DNA from: JAJTFW01 sp046330075
GTDB taxonomy: Bacteria > Bacteroidota > Bacteroidia > AKYH767-A > OLB10
NCBI GenBank assembly: GCA_046330075.1
Contig: JAXLTL010000001.1
Span: forward strand, 1,178,001-1,242,000
Direction of reading: 5' to 3'
DNA: 64,000 nucleotides
Positions 27,181-35,937 of the stretch are shown here, in pieces; the stretch's first letter is position 1; each line of letters opens with the position of its first letter. The translations under genes were made by a program, and so were the position numbers. Under the pieces are notes generated by a model. That model saw nothing but the letters and a program-made list of their open reading frames with translations, did not search any database and was not told the DNA's origin.

Positions 27181-27188
27181 CAAAAGTA
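27181..27188 (-). promoter_or_regulatory. -7 box of the methyltransferase gene
   Basis: TACTTTTG on the minus strand fits TAnnTTTG and lies 19 nt before ATG 27161. It is in the divergent gap shared with the glycosyltransferase at 27337. Confidence 0.45.
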
Positions 27189-27294
27189 ATAATTCAAAGG
27201 AATTCGGCGGATCAAGGTACATCAATATCCATTCACCTGATACAGATCTGCTAGTCCGAAACACGCTATCAATGACCCATAACTCAAAAACAGC

Positions 27295-27302
27295 TATCTT
27301 TG
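27295..27302 (+). promoter_or_regulatory. -7 box of the rightward glycan arm
   Basis: TATCTTTG fits TAnnTTTG, 34 nt before the TTG start at 27337. The same octamer serves the str operon. No clear -33 element. Confidence 0.45.
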
Positions 27303-27336
27303 ACCATAGTATCCCCTACTCTAAACTAAAAAACTC

Positions 27337-28476
27337 TTGAATCCGGCACGTCTGCCATTTCAGAAAAAGAAGATCACCTGCGTTGTTTCCGCTGTTGATT
27401 ATTCATTGGGCTTTTTATGGATTGGGAGGGGGTTCAAAGATGCTGAATATGATTTTGAATTTATCTTTCTTTCCCCCTCCATACCTTTTATACATCAGCA
27501 ATTTCTCAGTGAGAACATTCAAAGCCACTTCATTCGTTGTGGCTCAAAAAAGGATTACCCGGTTGCTCTCCTGAAATTATGGCGTCACTTTATAAAGAGA
27601 AAGCCTGACATTGTGCATGCACAACTGATAGAAGCAGGACTGCTTGCGCTCACTGCAGCCAGACTAGCATTTGTACCGCGCCGTATCTACACCCGGCACC
27701 ATGCAACCTATAACAGGTTCTATTATCCGCACATGGTAAAATACGACCGCTATATCAATTCCATCAGCACCGATATCGTTGCTATATCAGGCAACGTAAA
27801 AAATGTGCTGAAGAATGATGAACATGTACCGGAATCAAAAATAACCATCATACCGCATGGCTTTGAATTATCATCCTTTGAAAACCCTTCGCCGGAAGAT
27901 GTAGCCGGATTAAATGAATTATACAACAACCTGCATAAAAAACCAGTCATTGGAGTTATATCCCGCTTTATTGAATTAAAAGGAATCCAGTACATCATCC
28001 CTGCTTTCAGGAAATTTCTTGAACACGAACCGGATGCACTGCTGATCCTGGCCAATGCCAATGGTAATTACAAGAGCGAAATCGAAAATCAGCTAAAATT
28101 ATTACCATCAGGCAGCTATAAAACCATTGTATTTGAAAAAAACCTTTTTGCCCTGTATAAGCTCTTCGACTACTTCATTCATGTCCCGATTGACCCTACT
28201 GTAGAAGCATATGGACAGGTGTATGTTGAAGCTCCGGCAGCTGGTATTCCTTCCATCTTCACACTATCAGGCATCGCCAATGATTTTATCAAAGACAAGG
28301 AAAATGCGCTGGTGGTTCCCTATAAAAATGCAGATGCCATCTTTGAAGCCCTGATGACGTTACACCAACAGCCAGCGTTAAGAACACAACTCATTAAAAA
28401 CGCGAAACGCGATGTGACCGAACTATTTACTTTTGAAGAATCACTTAACCGACTCAGACACCTGTATGACAACTGA
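27337..28476 (+). CDS. glycosyltransferase family 4-like protein, TTG start
   Basis: A 379-residue GT-B enzyme. It has PDIVHAQLIEAGLLAL and RIYTRHHATYNRF in the acceptor half, then VIGVISRFIELKGIQYIIPAF, the characteristic GT4 linker. The donor-site region is TVEAYGQVYVEAPAAGIPSIF with the EX7E-like spacing. No ATG lies in frame before the conserved core, so the likely start is TTG 27337, just downstream of a TAnnTTTG box. It opens the rightward arm of the locus. The last 11 bp overlap the next glycosyltransferase gene, indicating coupled translation. Confidence 0.86.
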   Translation: MNPARLPFQKKKITCVVSAVDYSLGFLWIGRGFKDAEYDFEFIFLSPSIPFIHQQFLSENIQSHFIRCGSKKDYPVALLKLWRHFIKRKPDIVHAQLIEAGLLALTAARLAFVPRRIYTRHHATYNRFYYPHMVKYDRYINSISTDIVAISGNVKNVLKNDEHVPESKITIIPHGFELSSFENPSPEDVAGLNELYNNLHKKPVIGVISRFIELKGIQYIIPAFRKFLEHEPDALLILANANGNYKSEIENQLKLLPSGSYKTIVFEKNLFALYKLFDYFIHVPIDPTVEAYGQVYVEAPAAGIPSIFTLSGIANDFIKDKENALVVPYKNADAIFEALMTLHQQPALRTQLIKNAKRDVTELFTFEESLNRLRHLYDN

Positions 28477-29398
28477 ACCTTATATTTCAATTGTTGTCCC
28501 TACCTATAACAGAGCTGCGTTGTTACCGGCAACGCTGGCTACCTTGTTTAAGCTGAACTACAGCAATTTTGAAATTATTGTGGTTGATGACGGAAGCACC
28601 GACAATACCCTTGAGATCCTTTCAGGTATAAAAGACCCGAGAATGAAGGTGATCCCAATCGCGAATTCAGAACGTGCAGCTGCAAGAAACAGAGGCGCCG
28701 AACAAGCGAAAGGAGAATACATTAATTTTTTCGACTCCGACGATCTGGCCTTACCCAACCATCTGGAAGAAGCTGCCAAAGCTATTGCAGACCTGAATCA
28801 TCCAGAGATATTCCATCTCAACTTCGAAATCCGAACACCTGAAAACACTCTGGTAAAAACCGGCAGAATGTACCGCAAAGGAGAAACTGCCAATCACCGG
28901 TTAATGTGCGAAAACCCCTTCAGCTGTAACGGGGTGTTTATCCGAAAAGACGTCGCACTCCAACTACGGTTCAATGAAGACCGTGCCCTCAGTGTGTCGG
29001 AGGATTATGAACTATGGATACGGATGGGGAGCCGATATCCGCTTCACATGATCAACACCGTTACTTCCATTATTGTATTACACGACAACCGCTCTGTTTT
29101 TTCTGTTGATGAAAACAAACTGTTGTTCCGTAAAAATCTTCTTTTGAAATACGCCTTTGAGGACAAGGAAGTAATGAAAGTGTTTGGCAAACAACAAAAA
29201 ACCATTACGGCCTTCAACGATACATACATCGCCTTACATCTGATACTGAGTAATCAGATCAAAAGCGGATGGAGCTATTTCCTCAAAGCCATATTTCTGG
29301 ATCCACGATGCCTTAACGACAGAAGAACACTTGGCATCATCAAACAAACATTTCTGGGCATTAAAAGAAAAATGACCAACACTCACACTCCTGCTTAA
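28466..29398 (+). CDS. glycosyltransferase family 2 protein
   Basis: A 310-residue GT-A enzyme with the GT2 N-terminus ISIVVPTYNRAALLPATL, VVDDGSTDNTLEIL (nucleotide-binding Asp) and the DxD-like metal site FFDSDDLALPNH. An SEDYELWIRM segment follows, as expected for the acceptor-side acid. Start ATG 28466 overlaps the previous stop by 11 bp. It is cytoplasmic, adding one sugar to a lipid-linked acceptor; the specificity is unknown. Confidence 0.92.
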   Translation: MTTEPYISIVVPTYNRAALLPATLATLFKLNYSNFEIIVVDDGSTDNTLEILSGIKDPRMKVIPIANSERAAARNRGAEQAKGEYINFFDSDDLALPNHLEEAAKAIADLNHPEIFHLNFEIRTPENTLVKTGRMYRKGETANHRLMCENPFSCNGVFIRKDVALQLRFNEDRALSVSEDYELWIRMGSRYPLHMINTVTSIIVLHDNRSVFSVDENKLLFRKNLLLKYAFEDKEVMKVFGKQQKTITAFNDTYIALHLILSNQIKSGWSYFLKAIFLDPRCLNDRRTLGIIKQTFLGIKRKMTNTHTPA

Positions 29399-29422
29399 TC
29401 TTCTAAAAAACAATATACCCAT

Positions 29423-31324
29423 ATGTGCGGAATTGCAGGATATCTGTCTTTCAAATCTGATTTAGGGATTGAAGAGCTCACCCTCCTTACGGATGCATTA
29501 TCCCATCGCGGTCCCGATGCACAAGGGCTGTTTCAGGATGAGGTTTGCGGATTAGGTCACCGGCGATTGTCCGTGATTGACCTTTCCACCAGTGCCAATC
29601 AGCCCATGTTTTCTGAAAACAACAGATATGTCATTGTCTACAACGGTGAAGTCTACAATTTCAAAGAAATTGCACAGGAACTGAACGCGCAACCGACACA
29701 GAAGGCAGTAAATTTCAAGACAAGTTCTGACACCGAAATTATCCTTGAAGCTTTCTCACGGCACGGAACAGATTTTGTACATCTGTTGAATGGAATGTTT
29801 GCAATTGCCATTTGGGACAAGCAGCAGAAGGAGCTGTTTTTATTCAGAGACAGGATTGGAATAAAACCAATATACTACTATCACAAACAGGATGTATTTG
29901 TTTTTGCTTCCGAGCTGAAAGCAATCAAAAAAATTAAACAACTCGATTTTTCTGTCAATCACGGGGCCATCCCTGAATTCCTGCACATGGGCTTCATCTC
30001 CTCTCCGCGCTCTATTTACTCTCATTGTTATAAAGTACAGCCGGGACATTACCTGAAAATCAACCGGGAAGGAATGGAAGTGATCAACTACTGGAATCTT
30101 CCTTCAAAAATTCATCGGTCGGTGATAAAGGATGAAGCCGAAGCATTGACCAGGATGCAGGATCTGCTGCAGAGCGCGGTACGATATCAGCTCCGTGCTG
30201 ATGTACCAATGGGTGTATTCCTGAGCGGAGGTATTGATTCGAGCCTGTTAACTGCAGAAGCTGTGCACCAGTCCGCTTCGAAAATAAGTACCTTCTCGAT
30301 CGGGTTTGAAGAAAACAAGTACAACGAACTGGAATATGCCCGTGCCGTTTCAAAACACCTTCAGACAAACCATCACGAATTCATTGTTTCATACAAGGAT
30401 GCTCTTGAGTTGTTAAGCACCGGCATGGAGACCTACGATGAACCTCACGTAGATTCCTCCATTTTACCCACGATGATCGTGTCAAGATTAGCCCGAAAAC
30501 ATGTAACCGTAACGCTCTCCGGAGATGGCGGAGATGAATTATTTATGGGTTACGGTACTTACCAATGGGCGGCCCGAATGTCGAATCCACTCTTACGCAC
30601 TTTTCAAAAGCCTATCGCAACCGTCTTAAATAAAATGCCATCCCGATATCAGCGTTTTGGCAAAATGATTGATGCTTCACAAGCCTGGAACCTTCGCAGT
30701 CACATTTTCTCACAGGAGCAATACTACTTTTCATCAGCAGAGATATCTTCACTTGTTCAGCCTGCTTACCATCAATTCGATTTCTGGAAAAACTTCGAAG
30801 ATTTTGAAGAACATCAACACCGGGTCTGTCAAATCGAACGAACGCTGAATCCAATGGAGAAGCAATCTTATTTTGATCTGTTGTATTATTTGCCGGAAGA
30901 CCTTCTTACCAAAGTCGACAGAGCCAGCATGCACTATTCACTGGAAACCAGAGTTCCCTTGCTTGACCATCGCATTATCGAATTTGCACTGAACCTGTCC
31001 ACTGACTTAAAATTCAGAGAAAAAACAACAAAACATCTCCTGAAAAAAATACTGTATCAGTATGTGTCCCGTGAAATTTTCGAGCGTCCCAAACAAGGAT
31101 TTTCGATCCCTATGACGAAGTGGCTGCGAAACGAACTGGCGCACCTTCAGGAAACGTATCTGAATGAAACATTTGTCAGCAACTGTGGATTTGTTCATCC
31201 CCAACAAGTAAGTGCGCTGCGCGCATCCTTCATGCAAGGTAACGACTATTTATTTATGAGAATATGGCAGCTTATTTGTCTGCACAAATGGGCTGCAGAC
31301 CAGGGCATCTGCCAAACTCAATAA
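29423..31324 (+). CDS. asnB: asparagine synthase-type glutamine amidotransferase (copy 2)
   Basis: A 633-residue paralogue of the enzyme at 21194-22996. Cys2 (MCGIAGY), HRGPDAQG, YNGEVYNF and the pyrophosphate loop SGGIDSS at 268-274 are all present. The C-terminal LETRVPLLDHRIIEFAL and RPKQGFSIPM segments are conserved. It has the same two-domain organisation and the same loop position as copy 1. It may amidate a sugar carboxylate in the locus. The last 7 bp overlap the convergent Wzy-like gene. Confidence 0.9.
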   Translation: MCGIAGYLSFKSDLGIEELTLLTDALSHRGPDAQGLFQDEVCGLGHRRLSVIDLSTSANQPMFSENNRYVIVYNGEVYNFKEIAQELNAQPTQKAVNFKTSSDTEIILEAFSRHGTDFVHLLNGMFAIAIWDKQQKELFLFRDRIGIKPIYYYHKQDVFVFASELKAIKKIKQLDFSVNHGAIPEFLHMGFISSPRSIYSHCYKVQPGHYLKINREGMEVINYWNLPSKIHRSVIKDEAEALTRMQDLLQSAVRYQLRADVPMGVFLSGGIDSSLLTAEAVHQSASKISTFSIGFEENKYNELEYARAVSKHLQTNHHEFIVSYKDALELLSTGMETYDEPHVDSSILPTMIVSRLARKHVTVTLSGDGGDELFMGYGTYQWAARMSNPLLRTFQKPIATVLNKMPSRYQRFGKMIDASQAWNLRSHIFSQEQYYFSSAEISSLVQPAYHQFDFWKNFEDFEEHQHRVCQIERTLNPMEKQSYFDLLYYLPEDLLTKVDRASMHYSLETRVPLLDHRIIEFALNLSTDLKFREKTTKHLLKKILYQYVSREIFERPKQGFSIPMTKWLRNELAHLQETYLNETFVSNCGFVHPQQVSALRASFMQGNDYLFMRIWQLICLHKWAADQGICQTQ

Positions 31325-32694
31325 CCAGAAAAAGTAGTTTGATCGACGACTTGCCGCCGGTTTCTGTTTTCCTCTTCAATATCTGTTAAGCGAATATGCC
31401 GCATCAAATACATCGATGCTACAAAAAACGGTATACACGGAATTTTATATCTGACCAGGCTTCCAAAATTACTGGTGGAGAGTCCGACGGAATAAGCAAA
31501 GAAGAGTGAAAAAAACAAGGAAAACGTAAGCATGTGGTGTTTAAAGAAATAGCCAAACAGCCGGTAAATCCTCAGCAGAATGAGTACACGGATGGCAAAA
31601 ATCAGCAACAAGAGATTTTCAAAACCTGAAATAAACATTACCAGGTTGTTACTTTCGATGATTAACGGACGGAAAATAGCGGAGAACGTGGCAATCGGGA
31701 ATTTACTCAACATACTCGGCATCGTTGAATTAAACTCTCCGATGTCAAATGAATTCCCCTGATAGTAGTCACTCTTGAGGTCCCTTTGTGTGACTTTTGC
31801 TTTCTCCAGAATAGACTCCACCTGATATTCTGCAAGGGCATCACCCATAACCACCATCAGCAAGTAGCCAAATGAAATACCACAGATCAGTAAAAACGGC
31901 ATTGAAAGTGCGCGTACCGTCTTTATCTGAATCTTTCCCAGAAACAACTGTACCAGCCACAAAATAACGGCAGGCAGCAGCCCTACAAGAATATAAGGTT
32001 TAATTGAAGATATGACGTAGGAAGAAAGTACAACGATAATAATATTGGCAAACAGTTTCTCCTTCCTCACAAAAATGGCATAGATGGCAGAAAAGAAAAA
32101 ACCAACCGCTCCGAGTGTAAAGGTATCTTTCAGCAATCCGGATCCCCAGAAAAATACAGACGGTATGAATAAAAAAGAAACGGCCATTTCCTTATACAGA
32201 TGCGGAAACTCCTTGGCAAAGACTTTATACAACCGCCACATTCCACTAAAAGATACCGTAGCACATAAAATTGTAGTGGTCAGATAGCTTTTGAAGGCCG
32301 GGGTCACCAGAAACAATGCTATTTTAACGACAGCCCAGGCTTTCGGATCACGCGCATAAACTGCATATCCGGTTTCACTGTTAAAATAATAATGCAGTGA
32401 TATATTGGCATCTGCCGTCATCACATGCAAGAATGAACTGAAATCATACACAGCCAGATTTTGCAAGGCCAGTACATTGTTAAAGTATTCAATCGTATCA
32501 CCACCGGGATAATACAATGTATAAACCAGTGCCAAACCTACCCCACCCACCATTTTTGCAACCAAACCCGGAAGGAAATACTTATAATAGGGTTCCGCCT
32601 CCTTCTTTTTTTTTGCATACAGGTTGGCCACCATTAAAATAATGAGGGTATAAACCGGCATCAGCAGGAAATCAATGATGGAGTAATGCTGCAT
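31318..32694 (-). CDS. polytopic membrane protein, Wzy polymerase-like
   Basis: A 458-residue protein with about ten to twelve hydrophobic segments. I do not recognise a named family with certainty. The layout resembles O-antigen/capsule polymerases: a hydrophobic N-terminus, a large periplasmic loop around residues 305-340 (EKAKVTQRDLKSDYYQGN), and a late GSLVRYKIPCIPFF motif reminiscent of the short conserved stretch near the end of Wzy-type proteins. WGSGLLKDTFTLGAVGFF also resembles such proteins. In a locus with a flippase and glycosyltransferases but no other polymerase candidate, polymerase is the best guess. It is transcribed against its neighbours. Confidence 0.6.
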   Translation of the reverse strand: MQHYSIIDFLLMPVYTLIILMVANLYAKKKKEAEPYYKYFLPGLVAKMVGGVGLALVYTLYYPGGDTIEYFNNVLALQNLAVYDFSSFLHVMTADANISLHYYFNSETGYAVYARDPKAWAVVKIALFLVTPAFKSYLTTTILCATVSFSGMWRLYKVFAKEFPHLYKEMAVSFLFIPSVFFWGSGLLKDTFTLGAVGFFFSAIYAIFVRKEKLFANIIIVVLSSYVISSIKPYILVGLLPAVILWLVQLFLGKIQIKTVRALSMPFLLICGISFGYLLMVVMGDALAEYQVESILEKAKVTQRDLKSDYYQGNSFDIGEFNSTMPSMLSKFPIATFSAIFRPLIIESNNLVMFISGFENLLLLIFAIRVLILLRIYRLFGYFFKHHMLTFSLFFSLFFAYSVGLSTSNFGSLVRYKIPCIPFFVASMYLMRHIRLTDIEEENRNRRQVVDQTTFSGY

Positions 32695-32730
32695 AATGAG
32701 GAAACGAATTTACGTATTAATTGATTTACT

Positions 32731-32738
32731 TAATTTTG
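32731..32738 (+). promoter_or_regulatory. -7 box of the terminal glycosyltransferase
   Basis: TAATTTTG matches TAnnTTTG, 22 nt before the TTG start at 32761, in the 66-bp divergent gap with the Wzy-like gene. Confidence 0.45.
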
Positions 32739-32760
32739 GAGTCCCGGCACTACCTGAATT

Positions 32761-34020
32761 TTGAAGACCCAGCACATCTTATACATCTCCTACGATGGAA
32801 TGACCGACCCCTTGGGTCAATCGCAGGTGCTGCCTTATATCTGTGGCTTAAGCCGTCAGGGCTATTCATTTCATCTCATAAGTGCTGAAAAAGCAGATCG
32901 GTTTCAAAAATACCGGTCAGATATTGAGCAGATTTGTCAGGAGGCCGGAATTGTTTGGCATCCGGTCACTTATCACAACCGTCCACCTATTTTGGGAACC
33001 TTATTTGATTTATTCCGCATTCATAATAAAGGGCGCGATATCCTGAAAACACATGCAATTCGCATGGTACATTGCCGAAGCTATATGCCATCATTCATCG
33101 GCATTTCATTAAAGCATCGGTTCAACATCCCGTTTCTGTTTGATATGCGGGGATTTTGGGTGAACGAAAAAGAAGATGGCAAAGTATGGAATCTGAATAA
33201 TCCTGTTTTCAATCTGGTATTTCGCTACATGAAGAAAAAGGAAATTGCCTTTTTCAACGAAGCCGATACGGTTATTTCATTAACCCACAAGGCAATTCCT
33301 GAAATCCGCAACATCCTCACGAAGGATCATCAGGATACTCCAATTGAGGTTATTCCATGTTGTGTGGATACTGACTTTTTCAATGCCGGACTTGTGAGTG
33401 ACGAAACGATTCAACACCACAAAAATGACCTAGGCATCCGGCAGGATGAATTTGTGATAAGTTACCTGGGCAGTATCAGCACCTGGTACCTTCCGGAAGA
33501 GATGCTGAAATTTTTTAAAATACTATTGACTATAAAACCCAATGCTAAATTCCTCTTTATCACCACCGAGGAGCCTGAATTTATTTTAAAGCTTGCTGAT
33601 GAATGCGAAGTACCCCGTGAACGTATTGTTATCACTGCTGCTACCCGTAAGGAAGTTCGAGAAAAGCTACTGCTCAGTCAAGCGTCCGTTTTCTTTATCA
33701 AACCAGCCTATTCAAAAATGGCAAGTTCACCTACCAAACTTGGAGAATTGCTGAGTCTTGGAATTCCGGTAATTTGCAATGCAGGAATTGGAGATACGGA
33801 TGAAATTATTCGTCAGGCTGAAGCGGGAATCATCTGTCATCAATTTGATGATATCAGTTATCTGGAAACTGCAAAGAAATTACTGGAAGCCACTACGCTG
33901 AATGACAAAGCCCGATTGAGAAATGTTGCTGAAGATATTTTTAGTCTGAAAAAAGGAGTAGCTTCTTATGCGAAAGTATACAGCAAACTACTCAGGAATG
34001 ATGATAGGGTTCATTCCTGA
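32761..34020 (+). CDS. glycosyltransferase family 4-like protein, TTG start
   Basis: A 419-residue GT-B enzyme. The N-terminus ILYISYDGMTDPLGQSQVLP is typical of GT4 enzymes of capsule and exopolysaccharide loci, and VHCRSYMPSFIG, FLFDMRGFWVNEK, then FVISYLGSISTWYLPEEMLKF mark the two halves. The donor-site stretch is SSPTKLGELLSLGIPVICN. The start is TTG 32761, preceded by a TAnnTTTG box; the first in-frame ATG comes later, inside the conserved core. The last 29 bp overlap rlmH on the other strand. Confidence 0.87.
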   Translation: MKTQHILYISYDGMTDPLGQSQVLPYICGLSRQGYSFHLISAEKADRFQKYRSDIEQICQEAGIVWHPVTYHNRPPILGTLFDLFRIHNKGRDILKTHAIRMVHCRSYMPSFIGISLKHRFNIPFLFDMRGFWVNEKEDGKVWNLNNPVFNLVFRYMKKKEIAFFNEADTVISLTHKAIPEIRNILTKDHQDTPIEVIPCCVDTDFFNAGLVSDETIQHHKNDLGIRQDEFVISYLGSISTWYLPEEMLKFFKILLTIKPNAKFLFITTEEPEFILKLADECEVPRERIVITAATRKEVREKLLLSQASVFFIKPAYSKMASSPTKLGELLSLGIPVICNAGIGDTDEIIRQAEAGIICHQFDDISYLETAKKLLEATTLNDKARLRNVAEDIFSLKKGVASYAKVYSKLLRNDDRVHS

Positions 34021-34462
34021 GGATAGTAAAGGCTCTGTATAATTGTTCTAAAAAGAGAATGCGGATCATTTGGTGTGTAAATGTCATGTCTGAAAGTGAA
34101 ATGGTTTCGTTTGCACGGTCACGAACACTCTGATCAAATCCATAGGCTCCCCCGATAAGAAAAACCAAATCGCCCGAAACGTGAATCATTTTCTGGTTGA
34201 GCCAACCTGCAAATTCTTCTGAACCAAAACGCTTACCTTTTTCGTCCAGCAGCACTACAAAATCGCCTGTACGCAACATTTTCAACAGCTTTTGGCCCTC
34301 ATCCCGCATCACCTCCTGCGGGGATTTTTTTAGTGACGTCTGTCCTTCTACGATGAAGATTTCAATTGAAATATATCTTTTCACCCGCTGAAAAAAGGTG
34401 TCAACCCCCTCCTGAATCCAGCCTTTGTCGGTTTTATTTAAAGCTACAACCTTGATTTTCAA
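33992..34462 (-). CDS. rlmH: 23S rRNA (pseudouridine1915-N3)-methyltransferase RlmH
   Basis: A 156-residue SPOUT methyltransferase that methylates pseudouridine 1915 in helix 69. RlmH features are MKIKVVALNK, DFVVLLDEKGKRFGSEEFA, the knot loop LVFLIGGAYGFDQSV and the C-terminal FTHQMIRILFLEQLYRAF. The start is TTG 34462; there is no ATG, and this start gives exactly the family N-terminus. It shares 29 bp of its 3' end with the glycosyltransferase on the opposite strand. RluD in this window makes the pseudouridine that RlmH modifies, though the genes are not linked. Confidence 0.95.
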   Translation of the reverse strand: MKIKVVALNKTDKGWIQEGVDTFFQRVKRYISIEIFIVEGQTSLKKSPQEVMRDEGQKLLKMLRTGDFVVLLDEKGKRFGSEEFAGWLNQKMIHVSGDLVFLIGGAYGFDQSVRDRANETISLSDMTFTHQMIRILFLEQLYRAFTILRNEPYHHS

Positions 34463-34563
34463 TTCACTAAGATTTTAATGAGGTTTGACTTGTTGAAATA
34501 TCACATACAAACCACGGTTAACTAAGCACGAAACTATTTAATATTGTAGCTAAACCATAAAGG

Positions 34564-34591
34564 TTGGAACATTTCTTTGGCAGGAATTTTG
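34564..34591 (+). promoter_or_regulatory. near-consensus promoter of the DUF4783 gene
   Basis: TTG (34564-34566), 17 bp, then GAATTTTG (34584-34591), which differs from TAnnTTTG only at its first base. It lies 24 nt before the ATG at 34616. Confidence 0.4.
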
Positions 34592-34615
34592 CCTTGTTCC
34601 AGCAACTAAATAAAA

Positions 34616-35008
34616 ATGAAAACGCTTAAGACAACCCTGGTTGCCCTGTTTATCGGAACCCTGACAGCAATAGCAGGGTTGGATATGCTTGATGACATTG
34701 CCAATTCTCTTCGTTCCGGAGATGCAAGATCGGTGACCAGATACTTCGGGAATACCGTTGATTTAACCATTGGGTCTCAGGAAGAAGTATACAGCAAGAT
34801 CCAGGCAGAGCAGGTTTTAAGGGATTTCTTTTCAAAAAACACGCCCAGATCGTTTACAATTCTACATAAGGGAGAATCAAAAGAAGGTGCACGGTATGCA
34901 ATAGGCACGATGGTTACTGCTCAGGGAACAAAATACCGGACATATTTCTATATAAAGCAACAAGGCAGCACCGCTGTTATACAAGAGTTGCGCTTCATGG
35001 TAGAATAA
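34616..35008 (+). CDS. DUF4783 family small exported protein
   Basis: A 130-residue protein with a signal peptide of about 20 residues (MKTLKTTLVALFIGTLTAIA) and an NTF2-like alpha/beta body (DDIANSLRSGDARSVTRYFG, DLTIGSQEEVYSK, GTMVTAQGTKYRTYFYIK). The layout matches the DUF4783 family, found mainly in Bacteroidota and often next to nadC. No catalytic residues can be named. A strong terminator follows at 35026-35059, so it is a single-gene unit apart from nadC. Confidence 0.85.
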   Translation: MKTLKTTLVALFIGTLTAIAGLDMLDDIANSLRSGDARSVTRYFGNTVDLTIGSQEEVYSKIQAEQVLRDFFSKNTPRSFTILHKGESKEGARYAIGTMVTAQGTKYRTYFYIKQQGSTAVIQELRFMVE

Positions 35009-35025
35009 TCCGGATTACTCCAATC

Positions 35026-35059
35026 AAAGACCGGCCGAAAGCCGGTCTTTGTTATTTTG
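35026..35059 (+). terminator. intrinsic terminator after the DUF4783 gene
   Basis: A perfect 10-bp stem, 35026-35035 (aaagaccggc) with 35041-35050, has a 5-nt loop (cgaaa) and then GTTATTTTG. It ends 36 bp before nadC. Confidence 0.9.
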
Positions 35060-35082
35060 GACCATACCACTAAAGAATTTCG

Positions 35083-35090
35083 CATTTTTG
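35083..35090 (+). promoter_or_regulatory. possible -7 box directly before nadC
   Basis: CATTTTTG (one mismatch to TAnnTTTG) ends 4 nt before the first ATG at 35095, which would make a leaderless message. A TTG at 35057-35059 is at a 23-bp spacing, at the loose end of the range. Confidence 0.35.
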
Positions 35091-35094
35091 CAGA

Positions 35095-35937
35095 ATGATG
35101 GAACTTACCGATTTCATTCGCCTGGCTTTACAAGAAGATGTAGGGAAGGGAGATATCACCTCTTTGTCGACTATTCCGGAAAACAAATATGGCACAGCAA
35201 AATTACTGGTTAAAGAACAGGGAATCATTGCCGGTATATTTGTAGGTCTGGAAATTATAAAAGCAGTAGATGATCAGATGAACGCAGAAGTAATGGGAAC
35301 CGATGGTCAACCTGTTGCTCCGGGAGATGTGCTGCTGAAATTACACGGTAAAGTTCGCAGTATTCTGCAGGCCGAACGGCTTTTGCTGAATTGTATGCAG
35401 CGCATGAGCGGCATTGCGACAACCACCCGGAAATATACAGATGCGGTTGCCGGTCTTCCGGTTAAAATAATGGATACCAGAAAGACAACTCCTCTGCTTC
35501 GTCAGCTTGAAAAATATGCTGTTAAAACCGGAGGTGGATTTAATCACCGTTTCGGCCTTTATGACATGATCCTGATAAAGGACAATCATGTTGACAGTGC
35601 CGGAGGAATCAGCGCCGCTTTAGTAGCTGCAAGAGCATACAGGGACCAACATGCTCCCGGTACAGCCATTGAAATAGAAACACGGAGTTTTACAGAGATT
35701 GAAGAAGCCCTCTCCACCGGAATAGCAGACCGAATCATGTTTGACAATTTCAGCGTGGAAAACACGATCAAAGCTGTTGCTCTCGTGAACAATCAATGCG
35801 AAACAGAATCTTCCGGAGGAATCACGCTGAACAATGTCAGAGCCTACGCTGAAACCGGAGTTAACTGTATTTCTGTTGGCGCATTAACCCACTCCGTAAA
35901 AAGCCTGGACCTGAGTTTGAAAATTCACAATGAATAA
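35095..35937 (+). CDS. nadC: nicotinate-nucleotide pyrophosphorylase (carboxylating)
   Basis: A 280-residue quinolinate phosphoribosyltransferase that converts quinolinate and PRPP to nicotinate mononucleotide, CO2 and pyrophosphate in NAD synthesis. Motifs are ALQEDVGKGDITS near the N-terminus, AERLLLNCMQRMSGIAT, IMDTRKTTPLLRQLEKYA, GGGFNHRFGLYDMILIKDNH, SSGGITLNNVRAYAETGV and a C-terminal ISVGALTHSVK. ATG 35095 or 35098 are both possible; the sequence gives MM. The gene after it overlaps by 8 bp. Confidence 0.96.
   Translation: MMELTDFIRLALQEDVGKGDITSLSTIPENKYGTAKLLVKEQGIIAGIFVGLEIIKAVDDQMNAEVMGTDGQPVAPGDVLLKLHGKVRSILQAERLLLNCMQRMSGIATTTRKYTDAVAGLPVKIMDTRKTTPLLRQLEKYAVKTGGGFNHRFGLYDMILIKDNHVDSAGGISAALVAARAYRDQHAPGTAIEIETRSFTEIEEALSTGIADRIMFDNFSVENTIKAVALVNNQCETESSGGITLNNVRAYAETGVNCISVGALTHSVKSLDLSLKIHNE

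Noticed and set aside
35050..35095. A riboswitch ahead of nadC
   Set aside because: After the terminator only about 36 bp remain, too short for a known NAD-pathway riboswitch, and no conserved structure was seen.
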